A stretch of 28,176 bases of DNA from Bacillota bacterium (GTDB taxonomy: Bacteria > Bacillota > GCA-003054495 > Carboxydocellales > JAJZTU01), in assembly GCA_021848765.1 (NCBI GenBank), contig JAJZTU010000006.1:1-28176 (forward strand), in the 5' to 3' direction. This document shows, in pieces, positions 1 to 7,969 of this stretch. Under the pieces are notes generated by a model. It had not been told where the DNA came from and searched no databases. It saw only the letters and a program-made list of their open reading frames with translations. Both the position numbers and the translations under genes were made by a program. The number at the start of each line of letters is the position of its first letter. Position 1 is the stretch's first letter.

Positions 1-1
1 T

Positions 2-1171
2 TTGCTAAACACGTTCTTTTGCACCTGGGACCAAATTGTCAGGGTAAAGGGGCTGTTCCGCTGGTATGCACAAGAGGGACAGGTGCCCGGGTATGCCAGG
101 GAGGTCCGGGGGCGGATACTACCTGCACAGTTGCCGGAAATACTGGCTAAACTGGGTTATCAGACCAAGGTTACCGGGGATGGTTTGCTGGCCCAAAAAG
201 GCAAATTAGGGGCTCTGGGAATGATAATTTTTCACGGCAGTTTCTTGATCATTGCTATAGGGGCCTTTTTGTATACCACAGTCAGCTATGAGGGGCGGAT
301 GGTAATTGCCGAGGGGCAAAGGCTAACTGAAAGCAGGGAGAACTATGTAGCTTTAAATGAGTCCCTTTGGGGCCATTATCTCCATCAGGGCTTTGAAATT
401 CAATTGGACAAATTTAGCGCTGATTTTTACCCCGCTAAGACAGCAGATAATTTTCAAAGCCGGGTGACGATTTGGGAGCAAGGAGAGCCTGTAACTAAAG
501 GTCTGGTTAAGGAGGGCAGGTTTTTCCGGTATCGGGGGGCAGCTTTTTTTGCTGATTGGCATGGCTTTGTACCCAAGGTGCAAATCTTTGACCACAGGCA
601 GAAGAAGTTGCTTTCCGGCTTTATTATTCTGGATAATAACCACGAGATCCATAAGGATACAGTCTATCCACCCGGAAGTAACCGGGAGGTCAGGCTGGAA
701 CTAATCCCGGAAAGCAAGCCGGACGCGGAGGGTGGATTAAGCAGGGTCTCCAATTTGCCTAAATCGCCGGCCCTGAGCATTGACATTTTGGAGGAAGGGA
801 AGCTAATTGCCAAAGGGTGGGTGAGACTGGGTGAAAAGAAACGGATTCCGGTATTGGGGGATAAAGGGGAATACCTTGAAGTAATGTTTCCGGAATTGCG
901 CCAATGGGGAAGCTATATTATCACCAACAATGCCGGGACTGATGTTCTTTTCTGGGGCTCCTGGCTTGGTATAGCCGGTTTAGTGCTTTTCTACTCCCAG
1001 CGGTATTTACGAATCCATTGTAAACTAAAAACAGGTGATAATGGCGCAGCGATCCTGGAAATATACGGGTGTTCCAACCGGGATAAATTCCGGTTGGCGG
1101 AAGAAATCGAGGCAATAGGTTCCGCTCTGGATTTTCCCCAGAGAATTGCCGGGAAGGATGAACAACATTGA
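2..1171 (+). CDS. resB: Cytochrome c biogenesis protein ResB (first copy), 5' end outside the window
   Basis: ResB works with CcsA/ResC in system II cytochrome c maturation: it is the membrane partner that helps deliver reduced haem to apocytochrome outside the cell. The visible 389 residues begin inside the protein: the opening LNTFFCTWDQ matches the end of the second membrane segment of the complete copy at 2043 (INTAVCTWQQ), so roughly the first 80 residues are missing. A membrane helix follows near residues 72-92 (GMIIFHGSFLIIAIGAFLY), then a large external domain, and a last helix near residues 318-333. The stop overlaps the next start by 4 bases (TTGA), a sign of translational coupling. 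The true start lies upstream of the window, so the leading TTG is not a start. Confidence 0.9.
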   Translation: MLNTFFCTWDQIVRVKGLFRWYAQEGQVPGYAREVRGRILPAQLPEILAKLGYQTKVTGDGLLAQKGKLGALGMIIFHGSFLIIAIGAFLYTTVSYEGRMVIAEGQRLTESRENYVALNESLWGHYLHQGFEIQLDKFSADFYPAKTADNFQSRVTIWEQGEPVTKGLVKEGRFFRYRGAAFFADWHGFVPKVQIFDHRQKKLLSGFIILDNNHEIHKDTVYPPGSNREVRLELIPESKPDAEGGLSRVSNLPKSPALSIDILEEGKLIAKGWVRLGEKKRIPVLGDKGEYLEVMFPELRQWGSYIITNNAGTDVLFWGSWLGIAGLVLFYSQRYLRIHCKLKTGDNGAAILEIYGCSNRDKFRLAEEIEAIGSALDFPQRIAGKDEQH

Positions 1172-1995
1172 CTAATTTAGATATTATCGCCTTTTGGGTT
1201 GCTGTGACTTTCTATGTAATCAGCTCCTGCCTTTTTGCCCTTGCCTTTTCCTTTGAGAAAGAAAAATGGCAGACAACCGGTGTCTGGGCAGCGGGACTTG
1301 GTTTAATACCCCATTCCGTAGCCATAATTGCCCGCTGGATAAGCGTAGGCCACGGCCCGTATATTTACGCCTATGAGGTGGCCTCCTCGGACACCTGGTT
1401 TGCTGTGGTGTTTTTTCTCGTTTTGCAATATAAACAGCCTAAGCTGCGGAACTTAGGCCTGTTTATTATGCCTGCCTCGTTTTTGTTAATCGGGTATGGA
1501 GTAATGAAACTCAGGGAGATTGAGCCCTATCCGGAAAGTTTTACAACTTACTGGTTGATTGTCCACGTTTTCTTTGCTAAAATTGCCTATGGCTCAGCCA
1601 TAACGGCCGCAGCCCTGGGGGGCACATACCTGTTCAGGGAATCGGGGTGGTCCAGGGGAAACAGGCTCCTGTCCAGGATGCCGGACAGCACGAGCCTGGA
1701 CCGTCTATCGTACCAGTTTATCACTTTGGCTTTTATTGCAATAGCAATCATGATTGTGGCCGGTTCAATCTGGGCCTACAAAGCTTGGGGGCGCTACTGG
1801 GGCTGGGACCCCCTGGAGACCTGGTCTCTGGTGTCCTGGTTAGTCTACGGTACGTACCTGCACCGGCGGATTACCGGCAGATGGGAAGGGAAAAAGGCTG
1901 CCTGGTTGGCAATTGGAGCATTGCTGGTACTGGTTTTTGCCATTTTCGGCATCCCTTACGTGTATAGCAGCCTGCATAATGCTTACCTGAAATAA
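1168..1995 (+). CDS. ccsA: Cytochrome c assembly protein CcsA/ResC (first copy)
   Basis: Multispanning haem-handling protein of system II cytochrome c assembly, 275 residues. The tryptophan-rich WWD motif is clear near residues 205-224 (WGRYWGWDPLETWSLVSWLV). Candidate haem-ligand histidines flank it: one in GLIPHS near the N-terminus and one in SSLHNAY at the C-terminus. The protein is very hydrophobic with about eight likely membrane segments. The start is TTG, chosen because GGAAGG lies at suitable spacing upstream and because it overlaps the resB stop. It forms a pair with the resB before it and is followed 47 bases later by a second resB. Function is secure from family knowledge; which cytochrome it serves cannot be told. 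Confidence 0.93.
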   Translation: MTNLDIIAFWVAVTFYVISSCLFALAFSFEKEKWQTTGVWAAGLGLIPHSVAIIARWISVGHGPYIYAYEVASSDTWFAVVFFLVLQYKQPKLRNLGLFIMPASFLLIGYGVMKLREIEPYPESFTTYWLIVHVFFAKIAYGSAITAAALGGTYLFRESGWSRGNRLLSRMPDSTSLDRLSYQFITLAFIAIAIMIVAGSIWAYKAWGRYWGWDPLETWSLVSWLVYGTYLHRRITGRWEGKKAAWLAIGALLVLVFAIFGIPYVYSSLHNAYLK

Positions 1996-2042
1996 CATTA
2001 AACTTGCAATGGTAGCACCAATGGACAGGAGGCGGCAGCTTA

Positions 2043-3392
2043 ATGCTACGGAGGCTGGGTTCACCTAAGCTCGCTATTGGGTTATTGCTGGCAGTCACCT
2101 TAAGCTATATGGCAGGAATGACTGTCCCCCAGAAACATTTGCTTTCCGATACAGACTTCAAGCGTTGGTTGGCTGAGCATGACTTAATCGGGCCTGTTGC
2201 GGATTTTATCGGTTTGACCCATTTCTTCAATACCTGGTGGTTCGGATTATTGGTTTTCGCATTAACAATCAATACAGCTGTTTGCACCTGGCAGCAGGGG
2301 GTTGTTTTCCGGCAAAAGCTAAAACGCCTGAAGAGCGGGGGCAACAGGCCTACCATAGTGGGAAAGCTGCCAACTGCAAGTATTGAGGATTTCCTTGAGT
2401 GGGCGGGGCGTAAAGGCTATAGGTTTAACTCCGGCCCCCTTGCGGTTAAATCCGGCTGGGGTTATGCCGGTTCCTTTATTTTCCACCTGGCCCTTCTGGT
2501 GATTGTCTGCGGTGGTTTAATCAGCTTTCTGTTTACTGTCAGGGGAGAAGTTCAGATTACAGAGGGACAAGCCTTTACCGGGCAGCTTAAAGAATATCGC
2601 AAGGTGGATACCGGCCGGCTGGCGAAGGTTTCCGGGGAGCCATTTGTGCTGGGAGTGGATGGGGTTGAGGTTGATTATCCTCAAGATGGGGATTGGCCCA
2701 CAAAATTCAAATCATTTATTGTTGAAATTCCTCAAGGCGCTCCGGTCACCAGAAGGGAAGAGGTAACGGTCAATAAGAATTTTTATATTAATCACTATAT
2801 CCTTTACATGTTTAAGTTTGGTTATGCACCTGCAATAATTGTCAAAGAAAACGGGGTTGAGAAGTTTGCTGCTTATACCCAGTTGGGGACAATCAGAAAC
2901 AAATCCGCAGAAATATACAGAGGTAACCTGCCTTTGGGCAACAACGGTGAATACATAGACATTAGTTTCCTGCCCAACGACCCCAAGGGCAGCCGTCCAT
3001 ATTTTCCTGGAAATCCGCAAGTAACTATTACTCTATTTAGGGAGGGCCAGGAAAAAGCTGTTTCGACCACATTAGGGGTTGCAGAGACCAAAGAACTGGG
3101 GCCGTACACCATCAGCTTTCCTGAGTATAGACGGTGGGCCGGTTACTTTGTAGTAAAGGACCCAGGACGTGTCTGGGTAATCTGGGGAGGTTGGCTGGCA
3201 GTATTAGGCCTTATGGTGTGGTTTTTTATCATTCCCAAAAGTATCGTGGTTAAAAATAATGGGAGTTATACAGTGGTGGAAGGATTTACCGCCAAGTATC
3301 CGGCAGGCTTTCAGGAAGAACTGCAGGAGAGGATAATTGCTTCCGGGGGAGAAGCGCTGGCGCTTTATCCCCGGCCCCAAGGAGAGGAATGA
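2043..3392 (+). CDS. resB: Cytochrome c biogenesis protein ResB (second copy)
   Basis: Complete 449-residue ResB-family protein. N-terminal membrane segments include LAIGLLLAVTLSYMAGMTV near residue 10 and WFGLLVFALTINTAVCTW near 75; a third lies near 145-165 (GSFIFHLALLVIVCGGLISF), followed by a large external domain and a last helix near 380-398. The ATG has AGGAGG about 11 bases upstream. The stop overlaps the next start as ATGA. It resembles the partial ResB at the window start in layout and in short blocks around the shared helices, but overall sequence is clearly diverged, so this is an old duplication rather than a recent repeat. Confidence 0.92.
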   Translation: MLRRLGSPKLAIGLLLAVTLSYMAGMTVPQKHLLSDTDFKRWLAEHDLIGPVADFIGLTHFFNTWWFGLLVFALTINTAVCTWQQGVVFRQKLKRLKSGGNRPTIVGKLPTASIEDFLEWAGRKGYRFNSGPLAVKSGWGYAGSFIFHLALLVIVCGGLISFLFTVRGEVQITEGQAFTGQLKEYRKVDTGRLAKVSGEPFVLGVDGVEVDYPQDGDWPTKFKSFIVEIPQGAPVTRREEVTVNKNFYINHYILYMFKFGYAPAIIVKENGVEKFAAYTQLGTIRNKSAEIYRGNLPLGNNGEYIDISFLPNDPKGSRPYFPGNPQVTITLFREGQEKAVSTTLGVAETKELGPYTISFPEYRRWAGYFVVKDPGRVWVIWGGWLAVLGLMVWFFIIPKSIVVKNNGSYTVVEGFTAKYPAGFQEELQERIIASGGEALALYPRPQGEE

Positions 3393-4231
3393 AGACAGGT
3401 ATGTTGGTACAAGCACAGTTGATATCTTATTGGGGGGCCATCATCACCTATGTGATTACTTTTGTAATGCTGGTGGCAGGTTATGTTTTTAAAAAGGATT
3501 ATTTGCTGACTAAGACTTCCCTGGGGATATACCTGGGATTGGCGTTGCATTCCGCGGGACTGGGATTTCGCTGGGCAATGACCGGACATGGGCCTTATGT
3601 TGATTTTGTAGAAGTAGTACCTGCCGATGCCTGGATTGCGATGGCTGTGTTGATTGTGCTGCAATGGAAAAAGCCGGGTCTTAAAGTTCTGGGCATGTTT
3701 ATCCTGCCCCTGGTGTTTTTGATGTTGGGATTCAGCGTTTTGCTGGAACAAAGTACTGAGTCAATGCCTTTAACTTATAACACCCTTTGGTTATATATTC
3801 ATGTGCTGTTTGCCAAGTTAGCTTACGGCTCTTGTCTGGTTGCGGCAGCCTCCGGCGGGCTGTACCTGTGGAAGAGCAGTCACAGGCAGGAAGGCAATGG
3901 GCTGCTTGGTAAAATACCCTCCCTGGACTCCATGGATGAATTAGGTTACCGGTTTGTTGCTTTTGCTTTTATTATGCTGGGTATCATGATCCTGACAGGG
4001 GCTATCTGGGCCCACCAGTCCTGGGGGCGCTATTGGGGGTGGGACCCCATTGAAACCTGGGCTCTGATTAGCTGGTTCGTGTACGGGTTGATCCTGCATT
4101 TGAGATTTACCCTGAAATGGAAGGGTAAATGGGCGGCATGGTTAGCTATTGGCGGCTTTTTTCTGGTACTGTTCTCGTATTGGGCAACTCCTTTTATTTA
4201 CCGGACAATCCATGAACATATCGTGTACTAG
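3389..4231 (+). CDS. ccsA: Cytochrome c assembly protein CcsA/ResC (second copy)
   Basis: Second haem-handling protein, 280 residues. It has the WWD motif (WGRYWGWDPIETWALISWFV) at about residues 211-230, a histidine in an early helix (LALHSAGLGF) and histidines at the C-terminus (TIHEHIVY). Blocks such as GHGPY, FAKxAYGS and GGxYL are shared with the first CcsA copy. The ATG overlaps the stop of the second resB, with AAGGAGAGG just upstream, so the pair is translationally coupled. Two resB/ccsA pairs side by side suggest either two dedicated assembly units or one multi-part unit. Confidence 0.93.
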   Translation: MKTGMLVQAQLISYWGAIITYVITFVMLVAGYVFKKDYLLTKTSLGIYLGLALHSAGLGFRWAMTGHGPYVDFVEVVPADAWIAMAVLIVLQWKKPGLKVLGMFILPLVFLMLGFSVLLEQSTESMPLTYNTLWLYIHVLFAKLAYGSCLVAAASGGLYLWKSSHRQEGNGLLGKIPSLDSMDELGYRFVAFAFIMLGIMILTGAIWAHQSWGRYWGWDPIETWALISWFVYGLILHLRFTLKWKGKWAAWLAIGGFFLVLFSYWATPFIYRTIHEHIVY

Positions 4232-4242
4232 GAGGGAGCAGG

Positions 4243-4845
4243 ATGGACAAAAAAAAGAAGTGGTATATTATCGGGATAATTGGGGTGGTCTTGTTAGGTA
4301 TTGTCGTTTATAGTTTGGGCACAAAGCAGAAGCCTCCAAATCCGGAGCCTAAAGTACCTGCAGCAGAGCAGGAAAGGACGGCAAAGCCTTTGCCCCCGGC
4401 TAATTATTATCTTTATACTCCTGCGCAAAGTATAATTATTTCCGGCAATCATCCCTGGTATGAAAAATCACAGGAAACCGCCGGCAAAGTCATCTATAAC
4501 TTAGGAGAGCCAAGGGTGGATTTGGGTGAAAAGTGGCGCGGGGTTAAGGCCAAGAAAAACGAAACCAAGGAAATAGATACCATTGAGGAATTAGAAGAAA
4601 AGTATGTAGTTTACAGTGCAAGGTTGACGGAGTCCATTAAGGTGGAAACAGATACTAAGCAAGGGGTCTCCCTGGACAGGTTCTCCATTGTTTTAGGGGG
4701 TAAGTACAAAGGTACGGTATTTGTGCGTGAACCCGGGACAGATATTTACCATCCCTGGAAAGCAAAGAAGCAGCAGTTGAGCCAACTGGTGGAAGTCTTC
4801 AGGGAACAAACAGGCAGCCCTGGGAAGCAGGACAAAAAGAACTGA
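4243..4845 (+). CDS. Membrane-anchored protein of unknown function in the cytochrome c assembly operon
   Basis: 200 residues. A lysine-rich N-terminus (MDKKKK) is followed by one membrane segment (about residues 7-24, WYIIGIIGVVLLGIVVYSL), a proline-rich linker (about 28-50) and a charged soluble domain predicted outside the cell. There is no CxxCH haem site and no CxxC thiol pair, so it is not itself a c-type cytochrome or a ResA-type thioredoxin. It starts 11 bases after ccsA with AGGAGG upstream and ends at a strong terminator, so it is the last gene of the operon. I do not recognise the family; a role in haem or cytochrome handling is only suggested by position. Confidence 0.75.
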   Translation: MDKKKKWYIIGIIGVVLLGIVVYSLGTKQKPPNPEPKVPAAEQERTAKPLPPANYYLYTPAQSIIISGNHPWYEKSQETAGKVIYNLGEPRVDLGEKWRGVKAKKNETKEIDTIEELEEKYVVYSARLTESIKVETDTKQGVSLDRFSIVLGGKYKGTVFVREPGTDIYHPWKAKKQQLSQLVEVFREQTGSPGKQDKKN

Positions 4846-4853
4846 GAAGAAGC

Positions 4854-4891
4854 AAAAACAGACCCCGGGGCCAGTCCCGAGGTCTGTTTTT
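4854..4891. terminator. Two-way terminator between convergent genes
   Basis: An 11-bp stem, AAAAACAGACC (4854-4864) with GGTCTGTTTTT (4881-4891), extended by four more GC pairs after one mismatch. It has a U-run on the + strand and, through the leading A-run, on the minus strand. It lies between the end of the cytochrome assembly operon and the end of the minus-strand glucosaminidase-like gene. Confidence 0.85.
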
Positions 4892-4902
4892 GCCGGTGGC
4901 TA

Positions 4903-5593
4903 CTATTTTTCTCCAACTTCCTTTTCCAGATTCTCAAGAATCTGACTGACACCCTTCCACCAGTTTTTATCTTCAGCATACTTGTTGTTAATCCAGATAA
5001 TGGGGTCTACACTTTCCGGCCTGTCATTGCTGCTATTAACCACTGTCCTGGCAGCAATCCTTGCAGAATCCCGGATGTCAGTGTTGTATTCCCGCCAGCT
5101 GTGGTAAACATTAAAGGGGTTGTTGGCAATTTTGCGGGCATCTTTATGGGTTTTGGCTACAAAGGCCTGCTCATGCCCGGCGATGGCGAAGAGCAAAAGG
5201 GGATTTACATTAAACTCCTCCGCTGCCTGGATAATTGCTGAAAAATAAGGGGTTTCCGCCAAAAGGGAGTTTTTCTTAGTTAAGAAATCCTTTAGGCCGG
5301 TTTCATTGATTGGTCTGTATTTTAGATGTGCAGGCACGAAAAACCTCATCTGCACCAATGGTATAATGGTTTTTTAAAACGGCCTTTTTTAAGATGTTAA
5401 TTCTAAGCTCAGCCCTGGATTTTTCGGCAAAACCGGGGAGTTGCCCGTCAATGATGCGATGGACGGCATTGGCGAGGATTGCGGCCCTATTGTCTGTTTG
5501 GGAATATTTTTTACCTATGTACTCTTTTAACAGAAGTACGTCGGTATGTTTTAAGACCGGTTTAATTTTTAATCCTTCCACAATCTCCCGCAT
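4903..5593 (-). pseudogene. Glucosaminidase-fold (lysozyme-like) protein, broken by one frameshift
   Basis: Two minus-strand reading frames together give one protein of about 229 residues. The upstream part (5593 down to 5303, starting MREIVEGLKI) is joined to the downstream part (5358 down to 4903) by a -1 shift. In the overlap the T5 run (plus-strand A5 at 5339-5343) is the likely fault: with one base fewer the protein reads DEVFVPAHLKYRPINETG without interruption. The C-terminal half looks like the glucosaminidase domain of cell-wall hydrolases: FSAIIQAAEEFNVNPLLLFA, then AGHEQAF with the candidate catalytic Glu, NNPFNVY, DSARIAA and INNKYAEDKNWW. No signal peptide is seen. A sequencing error, a true pseudogene or programmed slippage are all possible. 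The start is uncertain because its ribosome site is weak. Confidence 0.7.
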
Positions 5594-5704
5594 CAGTAAC
5601 CCATCCCGTTACCATAGTTTTCTTGTTCTTTAAGTATATCACATTTACACTTTTGCGGAAATTGCCGAACAAACGAGAAATAGCCACCGTAAAGGAGGGC
5701 CGCA

Positions 5705-5937
5705 ATGTTTCAATAACAACCCTGAATTGACTGGGAGATAGTCCGCCATTACCTGGGGTATGCCGTATTAATTGGTGGGGCAGGCGGATTGGGGGGAGTT
5801 TGGCGGGTAGCTGGCTGACCACGGGCCAAGTGAAGGTGGAAACCTATGTTAACAGCAAAGATATGGCTAATGTACGGAAAGGTAATGAGGTTAATGTTGT
5901 GTTCAAAGCCCCCGGCAAGGGTATTAAAGTTAAGTAG
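5705..5937 (+). pseudogene. Degraded small gene, unrecognised
   Basis: A strong ribosome site (AAAGGAGGG at about 5691-5699) is followed by an ATG that meets stops after three codons. Beyond these, the same frame reads DWEIVRHYLGYAVLIGGAGG, a plausible membrane or glycine-zipper segment, up to a stop at 5816. A +1-shifted frame then reads a sensible segment to the TAG at 5935-5937: VKVETYVNSKDMANVRKGNE followed by VNVVFKAPGKGIKVK. This last part faintly resembles the beta-strand pattern of HlyD-type adaptor domains, which is only an impression. Two stops plus a frameshift suggest a decayed gene; it could also be chance. Confidence 0.3.
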
Positions 5938-5959
5938 TTAGCTGGCAAAGAGTTTTTCT

Positions 5960-5988
5960 TTGCATCAAAACATTAGTTCTGTTATAAT
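5960..5988 (+). promoter_or_regulatory. Sigma-A type promoter
   Basis: TTGCAT (5960-5965), a 17-base spacer, then a perfect TATAAT (5983-5988). It points toward the coiled-coil gene at 6258, about 260 bases downstream. The rest of 5594-6257 holds the degraded gene above and some short frames, one with a hydrophobic stretch near 6060-6120, but no complete gene I can support. Confidence 0.6.
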
Positions 5989-6257
5989 GGTAATAGGTAA
6001 AATTTTCCTTGGGGTGGAGGTGGAGGAATTGTTGACACCAACCGGTTTGCTTAATTGGGAGCCCGGATAAATAATTGTATTCTGCTCGTTTCCACCTTGG
6101 CGTTGTCCGTGTTTTACTATAAAATAAGAAACAGGATCAGATGTTAGGGATAAATGAAAGTTTTCTTCAAAAAAATAGTAAAAATAACTACAGGAATTTG
6201 GGCTTTAGAATGTACCCCAACTCGGAAATAAAGCAATCCATTAGGGGGAATTGGCAA

Positions 6258-6611
6258 GTGGAAAAAATCTTGAATCAAATCTTGACTAAATTGGATAATT
6301 TGGAGTCAGATGTTAAGGAATTAAAGCCTTTAGTGAATGAAGACCATAAAATCCTTAAAGAAATCGCATCTTCGGTAAAAGAACATGATAAAATCCTTAA
6401 AGAAATAGCACCTTTGGTAAGAGAAGATCATAAGGCCATTAAAGAACTTAAACTTAAGGTAGATGAAAGCCATCAATGGATTCGTACCTTGGTTGAAAAT
6501 AAAGATATTCAGAAGGCTGAAACGGACAAATTGCAGCATAAAGTAGCAGCAGTAGAAGGTGTTTTGCAAGGATTTGCCAATTGTCTTGAAGCGATCAAAA
6601 AAGCACAATAA
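6258..6611 (+). CDS. Small coiled-coil protein of unknown function
   Basis: About 117 residues, almost entirely charged amphipathic helix. After VEKILNQILTKLDNLESDVK the protein carries three imperfect 14-residue repeats, each an ILKEIAPLV-like core followed by an acidic/His/Lys end (KEHDK, REDHK, DESHQ), typical of a trimeric or dimeric coiled coil. I chose the GTG at 6258 because AGGGGG lies 9 bases upstream and because the protein then starts as such proteins usually do. A longer frame opens at ATG 6141, but its extra 39 residues are Asn/Lys-rich and its ribosome site is poor. No enzymatic motif is seen; the role is unknown. Confidence 0.65.
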   Translation: MEKILNQILTKLDNLESDVKELKPLVNEDHKILKEIASSVKEHDKILKEIAPLVREDHKAIKELKLKVDESHQWIRTLVENKDIQKAETDKLQHKVAAVEGVLQGFANCLEAIKKAQ

Positions 6612-6667
6612 CCGATATTAACCCAGGCCCGTGTCCGGCCCGCCACCAGTCTACCAATCCTAATGGG

Positions 6668-6748
6668 ATGGTCATATTTGCTTATGCGAACATGGCAAAC
6701 GGGAAAATAATTGAGGAATTGCTGGTGCCCGTAAAGTTCAATCAATAG
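6668..6748 (+). other. Possible gene remnant or very small ORF
   Basis: A short frame reads MVIFAYANMANGKIIEELLV then PVKFNQ and stops. Sensible-looking coding extends upstream of the ATG in the same frame (NPNG and earlier), so it resembles the tail of a lost gene rather than a complete small protein. The ribosome site is weak. It lies between the coiled-coil gene and the terminator at 6756. Confidence 0.2.
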
Positions 6749-6755
6749 TACAGCA

Positions 6756-6790
6756 GCCTAACCCGGGAAACTTCCGGGTTAGGCTTATTT
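6756..6790 (+). terminator. Rho-independent terminator
   Basis: An 11-bp perfect stem, GCCTAACCCGG (6756-6766) with CCGGGTTAGGC (6774-6784), followed by TTATTT. It ends the transcript carrying the coiled-coil gene and isolates the transporter gene downstream. Confidence 0.85.
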
Positions 6791-6881
6791 AAGTCCCCGG
6801 AACAAGGAAACTGCAGATTTTGGTCGAAAATAATATCAATTATAATTTTACTTTAAAATTTGCCTTCACGGAGGATTTGCG

Positions 6882-7808
6882 ATGTCGCCATTCATAAAGC
6901 TGTTTAGGTCACCTTATTTTGCGCTTACTGTGGTCCCTCTGATTTGGGGAAGTAACTTTATTGTTGGCAAGCACTTGGTAGCAAGCCTTCCACCCTTTGC
7001 TCTCACAACGGGACGCTTCACCGTAGCCTTATTGTGCCTGCTTCCGGTCTACTTATATAACCGGATTAAGCATCCTCCTGGCAAAATTAGGGGTAGTACC
7101 TGGTTCTTGTTATTTTTTCTGGGTCTTACCGGTGTATTTGCTTTTAATACTCTGTTATATGCGGGGTTACGGCACACCTCACCGGTGAATGCTACCCTGA
7201 TCAATGCCTTAAACCCAACTCTGACGGTGCTGATGTCCCTGCTTATTCTCGGGGAAAAAGCACCGCGCAGGCAGGTCCTGGCTTTAGTTTTTTCCTTTGC
7301 CGGTGTAGCCTGGATCGCGCTGCAAGGACAGCCGGCGAGGTTAGTTAGTCTGGCCTTTAATCCCGGTGACCTGGTGATACTCTTCGGTACCCTGGTGTGG
7401 GCTGTTTATTCTGTTGGGGTCAAAAAAGCCGTAACCACTGTTTCACCTTTGGCCGCCACTACCTTGAGCATTTTTCTGGGATTATTACTGCTTTTTCCGG
7501 CTACCTACATTGAATTGACGCACTACCCCGTTAGCCCCTTAACTTGGGAGACCGTGCTTGCCCTCATTTACCTGGGGGTCTTTCCCTCTGTTATTGGTTT
7601 TTGGCTCTGGAACCGGGGGATTGGCCAGGTAGGACCGGGCAAGGCTGCTATGTTCTACAATCTGATTCCCCCATTTACTGCGGTAATGAACTACCTGTTT
7701 TTATCGGAAGTTCCTAAGGCTTATCATGTTGCCGGTGGCTTCCTGGTCCTTTGGGGAGTAATCTGGGGTACCAAGCCGGCTGAAAGACGCAACTCCGTTT
7801 TCCGTTAG
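6882..7808 (+). CDS. EamA/DMT-superfamily transporter
   Basis: 308 residues with about ten membrane helices arranged as two EamA repeats. The first begins at PYFALTVVPLIWGSNFIVGK (about residues 11-30) and the second near residues 160-175 (GDLVILFGTLVWAVYSVGVK). The motifs WGSNFI, LNPTLTVLMSLLILGE and FWLWNRGIGQVGPGKAAMFY are typical of drug/metabolite exporters of the RhaT/EamA kind. The start ATG has GGAGG upstream. It stands alone between a terminator and the sigma-54 promoter of the next gene. The substrate cannot be predicted; such proteins often export amino acids or metabolites. Confidence 0.9.
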   Translation: MSPFIKLFRSPYFALTVVPLIWGSNFIVGKHLVASLPPFALTTGRFTVALLCLLPVYLYNRIKHPPGKIRGSTWFLLFFLGLTGVFAFNTLLYAGLRHTSPVNATLINALNPTLTVLMSLLILGEKAPRRQVLALVFSFAGVAWIALQGQPARLVSLAFNPGDLVILFGTLVWAVYSVGVKKAVTTVSPLAATTLSIFLGLLLLFPATYIELTHYPVSPLTWETVLALIYLGVFPSVIGFWLWNRGIGQVGPGKAAMFYNLIPPFTAVMNYLFLSEVPKAYHVAGGFLVLWGVIWGTKPAERRNSVFR

Positions 7809-7842
7809 GGAAACCGAGTTATCTTTTATTGCTCAGGCAATG

Positions 7843-7858
7843 TGGCATACTTCTTGCT
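7843..7858 (+). promoter_or_regulatory. Sigma-54 (-24/-12) promoter for the MBL-fold gene
   Basis: TGGCATACTTCTTGCT matches the sigma-54 consensus (TGGCAYR-N4-TTGCW), with GG at 7844-7845 and GC at 7856-7857, exactly 10 bases between. It lies about 110 bases upstream of the hydrolase start. The palindrome found upstream of the two later sigma-54 promoters is absent here, so a different activator is likely. Confidence 0.75.
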
Positions 7859-7969
7859 TTTAAGGTTGGCTAGAGGAAAAATAGAAAAACTATTGGTGTT
7901 AACTATAGCTGGAAGGGAGACCCTGCTGATAGCTCTGCTTTAAATTGCTTGGATTCTGGGGGGATAGTG

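Noticed and set aside
6055..6144. About 30-codon frame with a hydrophobic stretch (INNCILLVSTLALSVFYYKI) before the coiled-coil gene
   Set aside because: Only a TTG start without a ribosome site; may be gene debris.
6141..6257. N-terminal extension of the coiled-coil protein from ATG 6141
   Set aside because: Asn/Lys-rich, non-helical and with a weak ribosome site; GTG 6258 with AGGGGG upstream is better.
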